A DNA stretch of 64,000 bases from Colwellia sp. (GTDB taxonomy: Bacteria > Pseudomonadota > Gammaproteobacteria > Enterobacterales > Alteromonadaceae), in contig NZ_JABSPA010000002.1 in the NCBI RefSeq assembly GCF_013214175.1, forward strand, positions 434,001 through 498,000. The letters are read 5' to 3'. This document shows, piece by piece, positions 39,105 to 47,199 of this stretch. The translations under genes and the position numbers were made by a program. Under the pieces are notes generated by a model. That model had not been told where the DNA came from. It ran no database searches and was given only the letters and a program-made list of their open reading frames with translations. Each line of letters starts with the position of its first letter. The first letter of the stretch is position 1.

Positions 39105-39578
39105 TCAGCTCACTGCTGCCAATTGTAACTTTCTATCCATAGCTGCTTCAAGTTGACCTTTTTTCATAGCCAAGTCCACTTCAAGTTTTTGTCGTTCTTT
39201 TACTGACTCTTTATCTTCTTTATCTTGTAGCATTTGAATTTTTACACTTAGTTCAAGAATCTCCATTGATAATTCACGAATTTCTTTATCTAAGTCATTT
39301 TCACTGGCTGTGTTGGCTGCTGCAACTTCTTCAGCCGTCATGACACCATTTAAGCTGCTGGCATCTATGCTTTTTTTGTCTTTACCTTCTTTTTCTTCGG
39401 CTTCCGCCGATTTGGCTTTAGCCTCAGCGGACAACACTACTTCATCTGCTTGTAACTGCTTATTTTTTTCAGGAGTAGTAGCGATTGTTTCTTGCGATGT
39501 AGTAGCAATAGGGGAGCTTGTGACGGTTGTTGCAGTGTTTTGCGATAAGAGTGTGGTTTGAGCGCTTATACTTGCCAT
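39105..39578 (-). CDS. Hypothetical coiled-coil protein
   Basis: 157 residues, starting MASISAQTTLL. An upstream in-frame ATG would add 13 residues, but the chosen start has a good ribosome site, AAGGAAG, 7 bp away. The first ~45 residues are Thr/Ser/Ala-rich. A Lys/Glu/Ala-rich stretch and a clear coiled coil follow (about 95-150, LDKEIRELSMEILELSVKIQ and repeated heptads). The style recalls cytosolic proteins associated with flagella or surface structures, but no family could be named. It is transcribed alone, away from the WD40-like gene. Confidence 0.72.
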   Translation of the reverse strand: MASISAQTTLLSQNTATTVTSSPIATTSQETIATTPEKNKQLQADEVVLSAEAKAKSAEAEEKEGKDKKSIDASSLNGVMTAEEVAAANTASENDLDKEIRELSMEILELSVKIQMLQDKEDKESVKERQKLEVDLAMKKGQLEAAMDRKLQLAAVS

Positions 39579-39751
39579 GGTGACTTCCTTTTTGACCAAT
39601 AGCTTGTGAGTATACATCGTAAGATCTCAGTTACCTAGTTCTTGACTTGTGAGGTCATTTATCTAGCTTTTGTATTTTAGGCTAAGGGCATAATCGTTTA
39701 TAGTTACTGTAATTAACTAGCTTATCGCAAAATTTTAAAGGAATATTTTCA

Positions 39752-40735
39752 ATGGTAAAAGTTGTCACGCTAATAAGTGCACTAAGCGCATTAACTCTTT
39801 TCGGCTGTAGCCAACAAGAAGTTCACACCGCTAAATCAACATTAGCGTTAAGTCATAGTGATAATATAATCACAGCTTCGGTATTGTCTAAAGATGGCCA
39901 GTTAAACTTGGTTGCAGATGGTAAAACCGTTTGTTTATGGAAAAATACCCAAGTGGAATCACCATTGCACTGCTTAAAAGGCAATGAAGCACAGTTTATG
40001 GAATTGCTTGATATTAGTGAAGATAATCAGTTTTATTTAGTCTCTAATCAAGTAACAGTGCGTTTATATTCGGTGCAGGGTCATAAACCACTGGGCGAGT
40101 GGGGAGTGGCAGGAAATATCATTAATGATATGGATATCTCTGCTAATGGCAATAAAATATTATTAGGTTTTCGCAGCGGAAAAGCCAGCATCATTGATGT
40201 TCAACGAAATGAAGTCACTAGTTTTGATAAACATAGATTGGATATTAATTCGGTAAGCTTGTCCGATGATGGTGAAATGGCCTTCACCGGGTCAAGTGAT
40301 AAGAAAGCACGGGTATGGCACACAAGCTCAGGGGAAAATGTGCATGAGTTCTCTCATGGCTCGAGAGTTAATCATGTCAGTATAAGTAGTGATGGTAAGG
40401 TTGGTTTTACCCTTGATGCGATAAAAGACCGTACTTTTTGGGATTTATCAACGGGAAAGGTATTAGCAGAATTAGATACCAACTTACGATTTTTTGAGTT
40501 TAATGATTCAATATTCTCGAGTGATAATTCGCTGCTTTTAACCGGTTCTCCTAAACAGGTGATTAAACTTTGGCGAGTAGTTGATGGAGCATTAGTTGCT
40601 GAGTGGAAATCTGAAGCAACAAAAGGAAGAGCTTCTGTGCTCAGCGTTGCTTATTCAGGGCAAGATAAAATTGTAACGAATAATAGTGATGGCCTTTTTG
40701 AGCAATGGCAGTTGCCCAGTGTTAACAATAAATAA
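39752..40735 (+). CDS. WD40-repeat lipoprotein
   Basis: 327 residues. The signal ends with the lipobox TLFGC (Cys19), so it is probably anchored to a membrane in the envelope. The rest forms about six or seven WD40-like blades. Examples are NSVSLSDDGEMAFTGSSDKKARVWHTSSGE, of which the core is FTGSSDKKARVWH (about 184-196), and LLLTGSPKQVIKLWRV. The propeller is likely a protein-interaction platform. No partner gene is obvious next to it. The ribosome site AAAGGAA lies 7-8 bp before the ATG. Confidence 0.85.
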   Translation: MVKVVTLISALSALTLFGCSQQEVHTAKSTLALSHSDNIITASVLSKDGQLNLVADGKTVCLWKNTQVESPLHCLKGNEAQFMELLDISEDNQFYLVSNQVTVRLYSVQGHKPLGEWGVAGNIINDMDISANGNKILLGFRSGKASIIDVQRNEVTSFDKHRLDINSVSLSDDGEMAFTGSSDKKARVWHTSSGENVHEFSHGSRVNHVSISSDGKVGFTLDAIKDRTFWDLSTGKVLAELDTNLRFFEFNDSIFSSDNSLLLTGSPKQVIKLWRVVDGALVAEWKSEATKGRASVLSVAYSGQDKIVTNNSDGLFEQWQLPSVNNK

Positions 40736-40836
40736 TCAAGCTAAATAGGGCGAAGTCACTTTAGCTACAGTGGCTTTATCTGCTAAATATCTAACTTTAA
40801 TTAAAGAGCATTCTATACTGAATTAATAACTGTTAA

Positions 40837-41928
40837 ATGAGAGACCTAGCTGTGCTGAGAAAATTATTCTTATTTAGTATTCTTATACTTCTACCTTGGC
40901 AATTATTGGCAGTTGAAAAACTTAGGATTTTTACTTGGGCAGGCTATGTAACCGCTGAAAATATAGCGCAAGTAAATCAGCTATTATTAAATAAGGGTTA
41001 TAACTATCAAGTTGAAGTCATTACCACTAAAGCTGAAGATGCCGATCAAATGTTTTCTGTGATCCGCAATCAACAATGTGATATTACCTTTCTAACACTC
41101 TTCTTTATTAAAATGCATGGTGAACAGATTTCTCGACTGTTACAACCGATAAATATTAACTCGCCTCGATTAAGTAACTACAAACACCTAGATCCAGAAC
41201 TCACTCAAATATCAATGGGAATGCAGCAAGGTAAACCACTATATATTCCTTGGGGGGGAGGTGTTTATGGATTTTTTGTCAATGCTAATAAGGTTAAACA
41301 ACAGGACATACCGAGATCGGTAAAAGATTTATGGAGTAGTAAGTGGCGCAATAAGTTTTCATTAAATCAAGGACAGTTTTGGTATAACGTTGGCTTAACA
41401 CTGCAAGCCTTAGACTTTCATCCCTTTTACTTAGAGCAGTTAGCACAAAAAAATAATCGTAGTAAATTAAAGGAATTACTTTCAGAACATGGGGTTGTGC
41501 TCAGTAAATTCAAAAAACTCTATAATAATGCCGGAGGGTTTTGGCAAAGTTCCACTAAGTTTAGCGAAGATCTTGAAATAGTCTCTAGCTGGGGACCAGA
41601 GATAAAGAGTCAAAATGATAAAGGAGCTAAGTGGCAGTTAATTGATTTTGAAGAAGGTCATATGGCTTGGCTTGATACCATTAATTTTGTTCGTGGTTTA
41701 AAAGATGAAAAATTAGAGGCTGCAGAAATAGTTGCTAATTATTTTATTAATAAAAAAGTTCAGCAAAGAATAGTCGATGAACTTTCTATGTTACCTGCAG
41801 CGGTTAACCTTGAGAGCCGGGGATTATTAGATGACTACCCAAACCTGTTTAGTGCTGATTTATTTGTACCCCCCTATAGTCAACTCTCTTATAGTTTGAT
41901 GCAGCAAATGGTTGAACAAGTTAATTAG
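40837..41928 (+). CDS. Periplasmic substrate-binding protein (PotD/spermidine-putrescine-like)
   Basis: A 363-residue protein with a signal peptide (about 6-25, LFLFSILILLPWQLLA) and a solute-binding fold starting KLRIFTWAGYVT, typical of PotD/PotF-type proteins. Conserved parts include YIPWGGGVYGFFVNANKV, LWSSKWRNKFSL and EGHMAWLDTINFVRG. The family binds polyamines or similar cations, or acts as a sensory input. No ABC permease or ATPase is adjacent, so it may serve a distant transporter or a sensor; it is convergent with the NtrY-like kinase gene 11 bp away. A GTG at 40852 with GAGAG upstream is an alternative start. Confidence 0.82.
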   Translation: MRDLAVLRKLFLFSILILLPWQLLAVEKLRIFTWAGYVTAENIAQVNQLLLNKGYNYQVEVITTKAEDADQMFSVIRNQQCDITFLTLFFIKMHGEQISRLLQPININSPRLSNYKHLDPELTQISMGMQQGKPLYIPWGGGVYGFFVNANKVKQQDIPRSVKDLWSSKWRNKFSLNQGQFWYNVGLTLQALDFHPFYLEQLAQKNNRSKLKELLSEHGVVLSKFKKLYNNAGGFWQSSTKFSEDLEIVSSWGPEIKSQNDKGAKWQLIDFEEGHMAWLDTINFVRGLKDEKLEAAEIVANYFINKKVQQRIVDELSMLPAAVNLESRGLLDDYPNLFSADLFVPPYSQLSYSLMQQMVEQVN

Positions 41929-41939
41929 CTAAAACCTAG

Positions 41940-43352
41940 CTAAAAAGTAAGGCTAAAAGTAGCACCATCTTGGTCATTGTTACGTACGGTAACTTTGCCA
42001 TTGTGAGCTAGCATAACTTGTCGGGTTAGGGCTAAGCCGACACCAGAGCCTTCTTTCTTAGTGGTATAAAAAGGCACAAATATTTGCGCAATATTTTCCT
42101 CTTCAATACCTTTGCCATTATCAGAAACTTCAATAACGACATGACCACGCACATTCAAGAAAGCCTGCAGGGTAATCTTTGCTGCGGTAACTTGCGTGTT
42201 TATATGAGTTAACGCGTGTTCGGCGTTTTGCAGTAAGTTAAGTAATATTTGTTCGATCATATCGCTATCGACAATAAAATCTAAGGCTTGAGGGTTAATA
42301 GTGCAGGTTAATTCAATATCATTTTCTTGCCAATTTTGCCGAGCTAAGGTTGCTACATGGTTAAATAGCGTCTCAACTGACAGTAATTTTTTATTGGGTG
42401 AGGGCAACCGTGTTAGACGGCGGTAGCTGGTGACAAACTGCATTAAGCCGTCGCTGCGTCTTGCTACGGTTTTTACTGCAGCTAAAACATCATCTAAGTC
42501 TTCAGCTAATTCTTCAGTTAATTTTTGAGCTAACTTTTCAGAACGCTCATCGTTAATTACCGGCAATTGCTGAGTTTTTTCTTGTACATCTTGCACTAAA
42601 TCGACAGCGGTTTTGGCCAGTGATGCGACCGGGGTAATACTGTTCATTATTTCGTGTGTTAAAACACTAACCAAGTCTTGCCAAGCCTGTAGTTGAGCAA
42701 GGGCCAGTTCACTTTGGATGTCTTGCATACTGAGTAAGGTTTCTTGATTGCTTGCCGTTATTATCTCAGTGGCAGAGACAATAAGTTTGTGTTCCATGTC
42801 ATCAATGGTGATATTTACTAGGGTACGTTCACCGGCTAAGATACCCTGCAATTTTTTCGGAAAGTCTTCATTGAATTGCGCCATATCATCAATATGGGTA
42901 ACTGCATTCGCGCCGAACAAGCGCCTGACACTGTTATTCCATAAGGTTACTTTACCGCTATGGTCAATGCTTAATAGCGGTACTGGTACATGCTCAATAA
43001 TGGCTTTTATATGGCGTAACTCTGCTTCTTGGCTTGAACGCACCTTTTGAATACGCTTTAAAATATCAGTAAAGGTTGCGCCTAACTCATCAAAACCCGC
43101 ACCCTGTGCTTTTAATTCAAAGCGCTGTGAAAAGTCAGCATGGCGAACGGCATCAAAAAAGCGCACTAGCTCGGCATTCGTTTTTGAAATAAAACGCATT
43201 ATTTCAAAAAATTGTAGGATAAGTACTACCGATAACAATAATATAGTGGCGTGATAACCCTCATGCATAACCGCTTGGGTTAGAAAAATAAGCGTTAACA
43301 TAGCTAAAATAGTACGTGTAGCAATTAATAGCGAAAACCTTTTAAAGTCCAT
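41940..43352 (-). CDS. NtrY-like sensor histidine kinase
   Basis: A 470-residue membrane kinase. Two N-terminal hydrophobic segments (about 8-26 and 31-50) are followed by a HAMP-like stretch, a PAS domain (about 115-210, ALLSIDHSGKVTLWNN region), and the phospho-acceptor His233 in VLTHEIMNSITPVASL. The ATPase domain has QILLNLLQNAEHAL, DNGKGIEEENIAQIF and GSGVGLALTR. The HEIMNSITP form is typical of NtrY/AtoS-type kinases that partner sigma-54 activators. Its start overlaps the end of the sigma-54 activator gene by 11 bp, so the two form one operon and a functional pair. Confidence 0.92.
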   Translation of the reverse strand: MDFKRFSLLIATRTILAMLTLIFLTQAVMHEGYHATILLLSVVLILQFFEIMRFISKTNAELVRFFDAVRHADFSQRFELKAQGAGFDELGATFTDILKRIQKVRSSQEAELRHIKAIIEHVPVPLLSIDHSGKVTLWNNSVRRLFGANAVTHIDDMAQFNEDFPKKLQGILAGERTLVNITIDDMEHKLIVSATEIITASNQETLLSMQDIQSELALAQLQAWQDLVSVLTHEIMNSITPVASLAKTAVDLVQDVQEKTQQLPVINDERSEKLAQKLTEELAEDLDDVLAAVKTVARRSDGLMQFVTSYRRLTRLPSPNKKLLSVETLFNHVATLARQNWQENDIELTCTINPQALDFIVDSDMIEQILLNLLQNAEHALTHINTQVTAAKITLQAFLNVRGHVVIEVSDNGKGIEEENIAQIFVPFYTTKKEGSGVGLALTRQVMLAHNGKVTVRNNDQDGATFSLTF

Positions 43353-44775
43353 GTTTTTCCATCCGGCGGTAGAGGGCCGCGCGCGTTAAACCAAGCTCTT
43401 TGGCAGTGTGACTAATATTAAAACGATGCTTTTTAAGCGCTAAGGATATGGCATTTTTCTCTATCTGCTCTAAATTGAGATCTGCTGGTAGCGATGAGAT
43501 TAGTGTTGGCTCAACATTGGTAACTACCATAGAGCTGGGTATATTTTGTTGAACTGGGGGAGCAATATCAAGTTGAAAGTCAGCCGGTGTAAGTATTTCA
43601 GTTTGGCTTAATATCATTGCCCGTTCAATGGCGTGACGTAGCTCTCTAATATTACCCGGCCAAGCATAGGAGGTAATCGCCGTGAGTGCTTCATTGCTTA
43701 GTTGCTTAATACTTTTACCTTGCTGATGATATTTTCTAGCATAGAAATTAACATAATGACGGGCAATAAGTACTATGTCTTCGCTACGTTCGCGCAACGG
43801 CGGTAACTTAATTTCAACGGTATTGAGCCTAAAGAGTAAATCTGGTCGAAAACGCTGCTCATCTTTTAGGGCTTCTGCTTTTAAGTTGGTGGCAGACACT
43901 ACTCTGACATTAAACGCTATCGCCTTATTTGCACCTAGAGGAGTTACTTTTCGTTGCTCTAACACGGTAAGTAACTTGGCTTGTAAGTGCAGGGGTAAGT
44001 TACCTATTTCATCTAAAAATAAGGTACCGCCATCTGCTGCTTGTAAACGGCCGACTCTATCGTGTTGTGCGCCAGTAAAGGCACCTTTTTTATGACCAAA
44101 TAATTCACTTTCAAATAGGCTTTCACTAATAGCGCCTAAATCAACCGACATAAATACTTGTTGAGCACGAGCACTTTGTTGATGTATTTCTCGGGCGACC
44201 AGCTCTTTGCCTGTGCCATTTTCGCCCAATATCATTACATTGGCTTCAGTTGGCGCTGAGCGAGAAATTAACGATTGAATATGTTTCATGGCTGGTGATT
44301 GACCAAGCATATTTTGCTGACTGGCCGGGTTGCTCGCTTGTACTAATACTTTATTGGTTTCACGTAATGTTTGCGCTTCACTGCGGCTTCTGCCCAGTAA
44401 TACTGCCGTTGATACCGTGGCGATAACTTTTTCATTTTGCCAAGGCTTAGCAATATAATCAGTTGCACCAAGCTTCATGGCTTCAACCGCAACATTAATA
44501 CCACCATGAGCGGTGATCATAATAATGACACTTTCTGGCTTAATTTCTAATATTTTCTGTAGCCAATAAAAACCTTGCGCACCAGAGCTTTCACCTGGGC
44601 CAAAATTCATATCTAAGATAATGGCATCAAAGTGCTGATCATTAATAAATTGAGGAATATGATCAGGCACATTACAGGTACTTATTTGTGAAAAATGGCG
44701 TTTAAGTAGTAACTTACCCGCGGTTAAAATATCTTCATCGTCATCAACGATGAGAATCTTGCCTTCTTTTTTCAC
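43342..44775 (-). CDS. Sigma-54-dependent response regulator (NtrC family)
   Basis: 477 residues if started at the GTG of VKKEGKILIVDDD (44775-44773), chosen because AAAGGA lies about 9 bp before it and because the receiver domain begins there. An upstream in-frame ATG at 44880 would add an unneeded 35 residues and overlap the enhancer-like repeats. The receiver domain has Asp55 (LDMNFGP). The AAA+ domain has GENGTGKE and ELFGHKKGAFTGA, the loop that contacts sigma-54. The C-terminal Fis-type helix-turn-helix ends the protein (NISHTAKELGLTRAALYRRM). It is the partner of the NtrY-like kinase and probably acts on the divergent ABC operon. Confidence 0.93.
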   Translation of the reverse strand: MKKEGKILIVDDDEDILTAGKLLLKRHFSQISTCNVPDHIPQFINDQHFDAIILDMNFGPGESSGAQGFYWLQKILEIKPESVIIMITAHGGINVAVEAMKLGATDYIAKPWQNEKVIATVSTAVLLGRSRSEAQTLRETNKVLVQASNPASQQNMLGQSPAMKHIQSLISRSAPTEANVMILGENGTGKELVAREIHQQSARAQQVFMSVDLGAISESLFESELFGHKKGAFTGAQHDRVGRLQAADGGTLFLDEIGNLPLHLQAKLLTVLEQRKVTPLGANKAIAFNVRVVSATNLKAEALKDEQRFRPDLLFRLNTVEIKLPPLRERSEDIVLIARHYVNFYARKYHQQGKSIKQLSNEALTAITSYAWPGNIRELRHAIERAMILSQTEILTPADFQLDIAPPVQQNIPSSMVVTNVEPTLISSLPADLNLEQIEKNAISLALKKHRFNISHTAKELGLTRAALYRRMEKHGL

Positions 44776-44873
44776 GCTAAATGATCCTTTAAATACGGTA
44801 AGTGCCTTGCTCAAGCAATGGCAGTGTCTAGTTTGTCTATCACTTCTAATTGATAGATCTTTAACTGACAAAG

Positions 44874-44910
44874 TGTTCATTAACGTACACCTACTGTTCA
44901 TAAACGTACA
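44874..44910. promoter_or_regulatory. Two enhancer-like palindromic sites for the sigma-54 activator
   Basis: TGTTCATTAACGTACA (44874-44889) and TGTTCATAAACGTACA (44895-44910) differ at one base. Each fits an imperfect dyad TGT-n-C-n-TTAA-n-G-n-ACA. They are 21 bp apart, two helical turns, and about 65-100 bp upstream of the sigma-54 promoter at 44973. Confidence 0.8.
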
Positions 44911-44972
44911 GTTTAATTAAAGTTAATTTTAGCCGGGATATACAAAACATAATAAAAACAGATGATTACAGG

Positions 44973-44989
44973 TTGGAACGATTATTGGA
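44973..44989 (+). promoter_or_regulatory. Sigma-54 promoter of the adaptor/ABC operon
   Basis: TTGGAACGATTATTGGA matches the consensus YTGGCACGNNNNTTGCW at all but two positions, with GG at 44975-44976 and the -12 dinucleotide (GG for GC) at 44987-44988, exactly ten bases between. The start would be near 45000, giving a ~48-base leader to the gene at 45048. Confidence 0.75.
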
Positions 44990-45047
44990 TTGTTAGTAGT
45001 AAGTTTATCTATTGGCTTAAGCTAATACTTCTTAATGACAGGTTAAT

Positions 45048-46373
45048 ATGACCCAAGTAAACAAGACAAAAACTGATTCAAGCAAAAATACAACGCCGCT
45101 TACTTCTGTAACTAAAGCCGTATCCGGCTCAGGTATGGATCGTAAAATTACCACTAATGCTAACCCCATAAAAAAATGGCTGGGTCTAACCCTGATAATA
45201 CTAATGGTTGTTTTTGCTGTTTATATGATAGCTAATAAAAGCACAGGTAAAGTTTTATCGGTAGACAATAGCCGCATAGTGGTGTCAAAAGTTACTTCAG
45301 GGATTTTTGAAGATTTCATTCCTATTCGTGGTCGAGTCACTCCAGCAAAAACGGTTTATTTAGATGCCATTGAAGGTGGCCGAGTTGAAAAAATACTGGT
45401 GGAAGATGGCGCTAGTTTAACCGCTGGCAACCTTATCGTAGAACTATCAAATGCGTCACTGCAACTCAGTGCTTTAGGTAATGAAACACGCGTAGCCGAG
45501 CAGCTAAATAATATGCGTACTATTGAGTTAAATCTAGAGCAAAATCGCTTGCAACATAAGCGTAATATTATCGATATTAAACACCAAATTAAGCTGTTAA
45601 CCCGTCAAGTTGATCGTTCACAATCCTTGATCGCGACTGGCGCGATCACCAAGACACAAGTAGAAGATAGCGAAGATACATTAGTTTGGTATAAAGATCG
45701 TTTGGCATTAACACTTGAAAGTCAGCAATCAGATGCCCGCATGCAAGGTGAGCAATTGGCCTTTTTAAAAGACACCAGTACTCGCTTAGAAAGTAACTTA
45801 GTCATTTCACGCAAGAACTTAGAAAACATGAATGTTAAAGCGCCTGTTGCAGGTATCTTATCTGGCTTTAATGTTGAAGTTGGCCAAAGCATTGCTCGTG
45901 GTGAGCGCCTTGGTCAAATAGATACCCCTAACGATTACAAGCTGACCGCTTTTATTGATGAATTTTATTTAGGACGTGTTGATATTGGTCAAACCGCTAA
46001 CTATAAAAATTATTCTTTGGTTATTGCCAAAGTCTATCCACAAGTTCAAAACGGACAATTTGAAGTCGACTTTAAATTTGTCAAAGAGCAACCTAAAGGC
46101 ATACGCCGCGGACAAACCATTCAAATTAAACTGACCCTAGGCGACGCCAGTGAAGCCATGTTGATTCCTAATGGCGCCTTTTATCAAGATACCGGCGGCA
46201 AGTGGCTGTTTGTGGTTAGTGTCGATGGCAGTCAAGCAGTGAAGCGGAATGTGCGCTTAGGTCGACGAAATAACCAATTTATTGAAGTTATTGAAGGCCT
46301 TGAGTTAGGTGAGCAAGTTGTCACTAGTCCTTATAGCAGTTACCAAGATATGCAACGACTGAACTTTCAATAA
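45048..46373 (+). CDS. MacA/HlyD-like periplasmic adaptor
   Basis: A 441-residue membrane-fusion protein. Residues ~1-40 are cytosolic and polar, followed by one transmembrane helix (about 41-62, WLGLTLIILMVVFAVYMIA). The periplasmic part has a lipoyl-like half (VYLDAIEGGRVEKILVEDGASL), a coiled coil (about 140-260), the second half (VKAPVAGILSGFNVEVGQSI) and a beta-barrel. It is the first gene of an operon with an ABC ATPase and an FtsX-like permease, so it should form a tripartite exporter of the MacAB type with an outer-membrane channel encoded elsewhere. Confidence 0.9.
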   Translation: MTQVNKTKTDSSKNTTPLTSVTKAVSGSGMDRKITTNANPIKKWLGLTLIILMVVFAVYMIANKSTGKVLSVDNSRIVVSKVTSGIFEDFIPIRGRVTPAKTVYLDAIEGGRVEKILVEDGASLTAGNLIVELSNASLQLSALGNETRVAEQLNNMRTIELNLEQNRLQHKRNIIDIKHQIKLLTRQVDRSQSLIATGAITKTQVEDSEDTLVWYKDRLALTLESQQSDARMQGEQLAFLKDTSTRLESNLVISRKNLENMNVKAPVAGILSGFNVEVGQSIARGERLGQIDTPNDYKLTAFIDEFYLGRVDIGQTANYKNYSLVIAKVYPQVQNGQFEVDFKFVKEQPKGIRRGQTIQIKLTLGDASEAMLIPNGAFYQDTGGKWLFVVSVDGSQAVKRNVRLGRRNNQFIEVIEGLELGEQVVTSPYSSYQDMQRLNFQ

Positions 46374-46484
46374 GCGTCATAGCAACAGAAACGTTTATTT
46401 AAAAAAGCTAATACAAAAAATACCAAACAAATTTATCGATTGAACCGAACACTAAAAGACTCAAAAAGAGCAAAGGAATACAAC

Positions 46485-47177
46485 ATGCTAAAACTACATA
46501 ATTTAACTCGTATTTATCAAACTGAAGACGTAGAAACATCAGCCTTGAATAATGTAAATATTGAAATAGCCCAAGGCGAGTTTGTTGCCATCATGGGGCC
46601 GTCAGGTTGTGGTAAATCAACCTTACTCAACACCATAGGCATGTTGGATTCACCCAGTAGTGGTGAGTACATTTTTGATGGTGAAAATGTTGCCGGTTAC
46701 CCAGAAAAAAAATTGTCGGTTATTCGTAAAAAGAATATTGGTTTTATCTTTCAAAACTTTAATTTAATTGATGAATTAACTGTTGCTGAAAATATTGAGT
46801 TGGCGCTAATTTATCACAACATCCCCGCAGCAGAGCGTAAAGCTAAAGTGAATAAGGTAATGGATAAGGTTGGCATTGCTCATCGAGCCAAACATTTACC
46901 GAGTCAGTTATCTGGAGGACAACAACAACGTGTTGCCGTGGCTAGAGCCGTGGTTGGTGATCAAAAAATGATCTTAGCCGATGAACCAACGGGTAATTTA
47001 GATAGTGCTCACGGTCAAGAAGTGATGGAAATGTTGCAAGCACTTAACGATGAAGGCACCACCATAGTTATGGTGACTCATAGCCCAGCGCATGCTGACT
47101 ACGCTAGACGTACCATTAATTTATTTGATGGTCATGTGGTTGCCCAGAGTGTTCGTGTTGCTGAGAAGATGGCTTAA
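46485..47177 (+). CDS. ABC transporter ATP-binding protein (MacB/LolD-like)
   Basis: 230 residues from the ATG at 46485 (MLKLHNLTRIY), chosen because AAAGGAA lies 7 bp upstream; a TTG 45 bp earlier lacks such a site. Walker A is GPSGCGKST, Q-loop GFIFQNFNLI, signature LSGGQQQRVAVARA, Walker B MILADEPTGNLDS and H-loop VMVTHSP, all intact. It resembles the MacB/LolD ATPases that drive substrate export by mechanotransmission. It lies between the adaptor and the FtsX-like permease, 111 and 22 bp away. Confidence 0.93.
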   Translation: MLKLHNLTRIYQTEDVETSALNNVNIEIAQGEFVAIMGPSGCGKSTLLNTIGMLDSPSSGEYIFDGENVAGYPEKKLSVIRKKNIGFIFQNFNLIDELTVAENIELALIYHNIPAAERKAKVNKVMDKVGIAHRAKHLPSQLSGGQQQRVAVARAVVGDQKMILADEPTGNLDSAHGQEVMEMLQALNDEGTTIVMVTHSPAHADYARRTINLFDGHVVAQSVRVAEKMA

Positions 47178-47199
47178 CTGCTGATTAGGAGAGTTTATT

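Noticed and set aside
43342..44901. Longer start of the sigma-54 activator at 44901 or 44880
   Set aside because: It would place extra residues before the receiver domain and cover the enhancer-like dyads; the GTG at 44775 has a better ribosome site.
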